Positions 5,844 through 6,431 of a stretch of 6,431 nucleotides of DNA are shown here, in pieces. The position numbers and the translations under genes were made by a program. Position 1 is the stretch's first letter; each line of letters begins with the position of its first letter. A model generated the notes under the pieces. The model made no database searches. It saw only the letters and a program-made list of their open reading frames with translations, and was not told where the DNA came from. The DNA is from Phycisphaerales bacterium. GTDB taxonomy: Bacteria; Planctomycetota; Phycisphaerae; Phycisphaerales; UBA1924. The stretch is from positions 1 through 6,431 of the forward strand of contig JARGNC010000140.1 in assembly GCA_029212425.1 (NCBI GenBank), read 5' to 3'.

Positions 5844-6431
5844 ATGAACCCCTCAAAAACCATCGCGTTCTTCTCCTGCGGATTGGTGATGCTGCTGGCA
5901 AGCGTCGGATATGCGCAGGATCTGGAACTGGGTTTGATCACCCACTTCAAGTTCGACGAAACCAGCGGCAACTACGCGTACGACAGCTCGGATTCTGACT
6001 TTGACTCCCAAGTACTCGGCGGAACCGAATGGAGTGATGGGCTCATCGACGGCGCCATCGAGTTCAATGGACTCGATGCGAAGATTGATCTGGGTCAACC
6101 ATCCGAGTTCTCGATGACGAGTTATTCGATCGCGTGCTGGTTCAAGAATGACAATGCGGATCGGTTCCGCGTGATTACCGCACGAAATGCGACCTGGACG
6201 AACCGCCAGTGGTGGCTCACCATTTGGGAAGAGGGTTACGACACCGGACGAGATGCGAAACTGGTGTTCAGGATGTCGCCTTCCACAGGGACCTATGTCG
6301 ATCTTGTGTCCGACGAACGCGTCGACGATAATCAGTGGCACCTCGCGGTGGTCACCATCGACTCAGCCGGGGACGGTTCGGCCCGGCTGTACCTTGACAA
6401 TGTGCTCCAGCAAGAAATCACCGGCTTCGGA
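5844..6431 (+). CDS. Secreted LamG/concanavalin A-like domain protein (3' end outside window)
   Basis: An open frame of 196 codons runs to the window edge without a stop. It starts with a Sec signal peptide: Lys5, a hydrophobic core (about 7-21) and a likely cleavage after Ala24 (VGYA-QD), so the protein is exported. The mature part opens straight into a laminin G-like beta-sandwich (about 30-196). Seen: HFKFDETSG (34-42), the diagnostic GLIDGAIEFNGLDAKIDLG (66-84), YSIACWFK (94-101), WWLTIWEEG (123-131), DDNQWHLAVVTID (161-173) and ARLYLDNVLQ (180-189). These match the LamG_3-type fold common in large secreted planctomycete proteins, which bind glycans or other surface ligands. The ligand cannot be read from the sequence. 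The gene probably continues with further domains or an anchoring signal. The ATG at 5844 gives the complete signal peptide. It follows hscA by 135 bp in the same direction but shows no functional link to it. Confidence 0.85.
   Translation, partial: MNPSKTIAFFSCGLVMLLASVGYAQDLELGLITHFKFDETSGNYAYDSSDSDFDSQVLGGTEWSDGLIDGAIEFNGLDAKIDLGQPSEFSMTSYSIACWFKNDNADRFRVITARNATWTNRQWWLTIWEEGYDTGRDAKLVFRMSPSTGTYVDLVSDERVDDNQWHLAVVTIDSAGDGSARLYLDNVLQQEITGFG

Noticed and set aside
5853..6341. Minus-strand open frame of 162 codons opposite the LamG gene
   Set aside because: The plus-strand frame has a signal peptide and LamG motifs; the reverse frame shows no family features.
1..6431. Frequent GATCG/CGATC words as a possible repeat or uptake signal
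   Set aside because: They are scattered through coding frames with no regular spacing or fixed flanks, which fits Ile-Asp and Asp-Arg codon use.

Overview
The window looks like a piece of chromosome from a moderately GC-rich bacterium, most likely a planctomycete (Phycisphaerae-like). This rests on three things: a pheT that stands alone, secreted LamG-type and lipoprotein genes next to housekeeping genes, and almost no Shine-Dalgarno sequences. Only one of the five genes has a convincing one. The lineage is inferred from gene style, with no marker gene to confirm it.

Layout. Two genes lie on the minus strand in the left half. One is a branched-chain aminotransferase-like gene (ilvE, start at 809, cut off by the left edge). 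The other is pheT, the beta subunit of phenylalanyl-tRNA synthetase (3170 down to 1068). The 258-bp gap between them (810-1067) holds an AT-rich patch with repeats, promoter-like hexamers and a leader hairpin just upstream of ilvE. From 3216 rightward everything is on the plus strand: a small lipoprotein of unknown function (3216-3797), an HscA-like Hsp70 chaperone 18 bp behind it (3816-5708), and a secreted LamG/concanavalin A-like protein (from 5844, cut off by the right edge).

How the genes relate. pheT and the lipoprotein gene are divergent, with only 45 bp between their start codons. The lipoprotein and chaperone genes are spaced like a two-gene operon. ilvE and pheT share an orientation but are far enough apart that ilvE probably has its own promoter. 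The amino-acid and translation genes are ordinary housekeeping functions. The LamG protein is probably an independent exported protein.

Most unusual points: PheT lacks the N-terminal EMAP-like tRNA-binding domain but keeps its editing residues. pheS is not beside it. The HscA-like chaperone has none of its usual iron-sulfur assembly partners nearby and is paired with an unknown lipoprotein. I see no CRISPR array, mobile element, tRNA or rRNA. I also see no clear new multi-gene system; the lipoprotein-chaperone pair is the best candidate for something undescribed.
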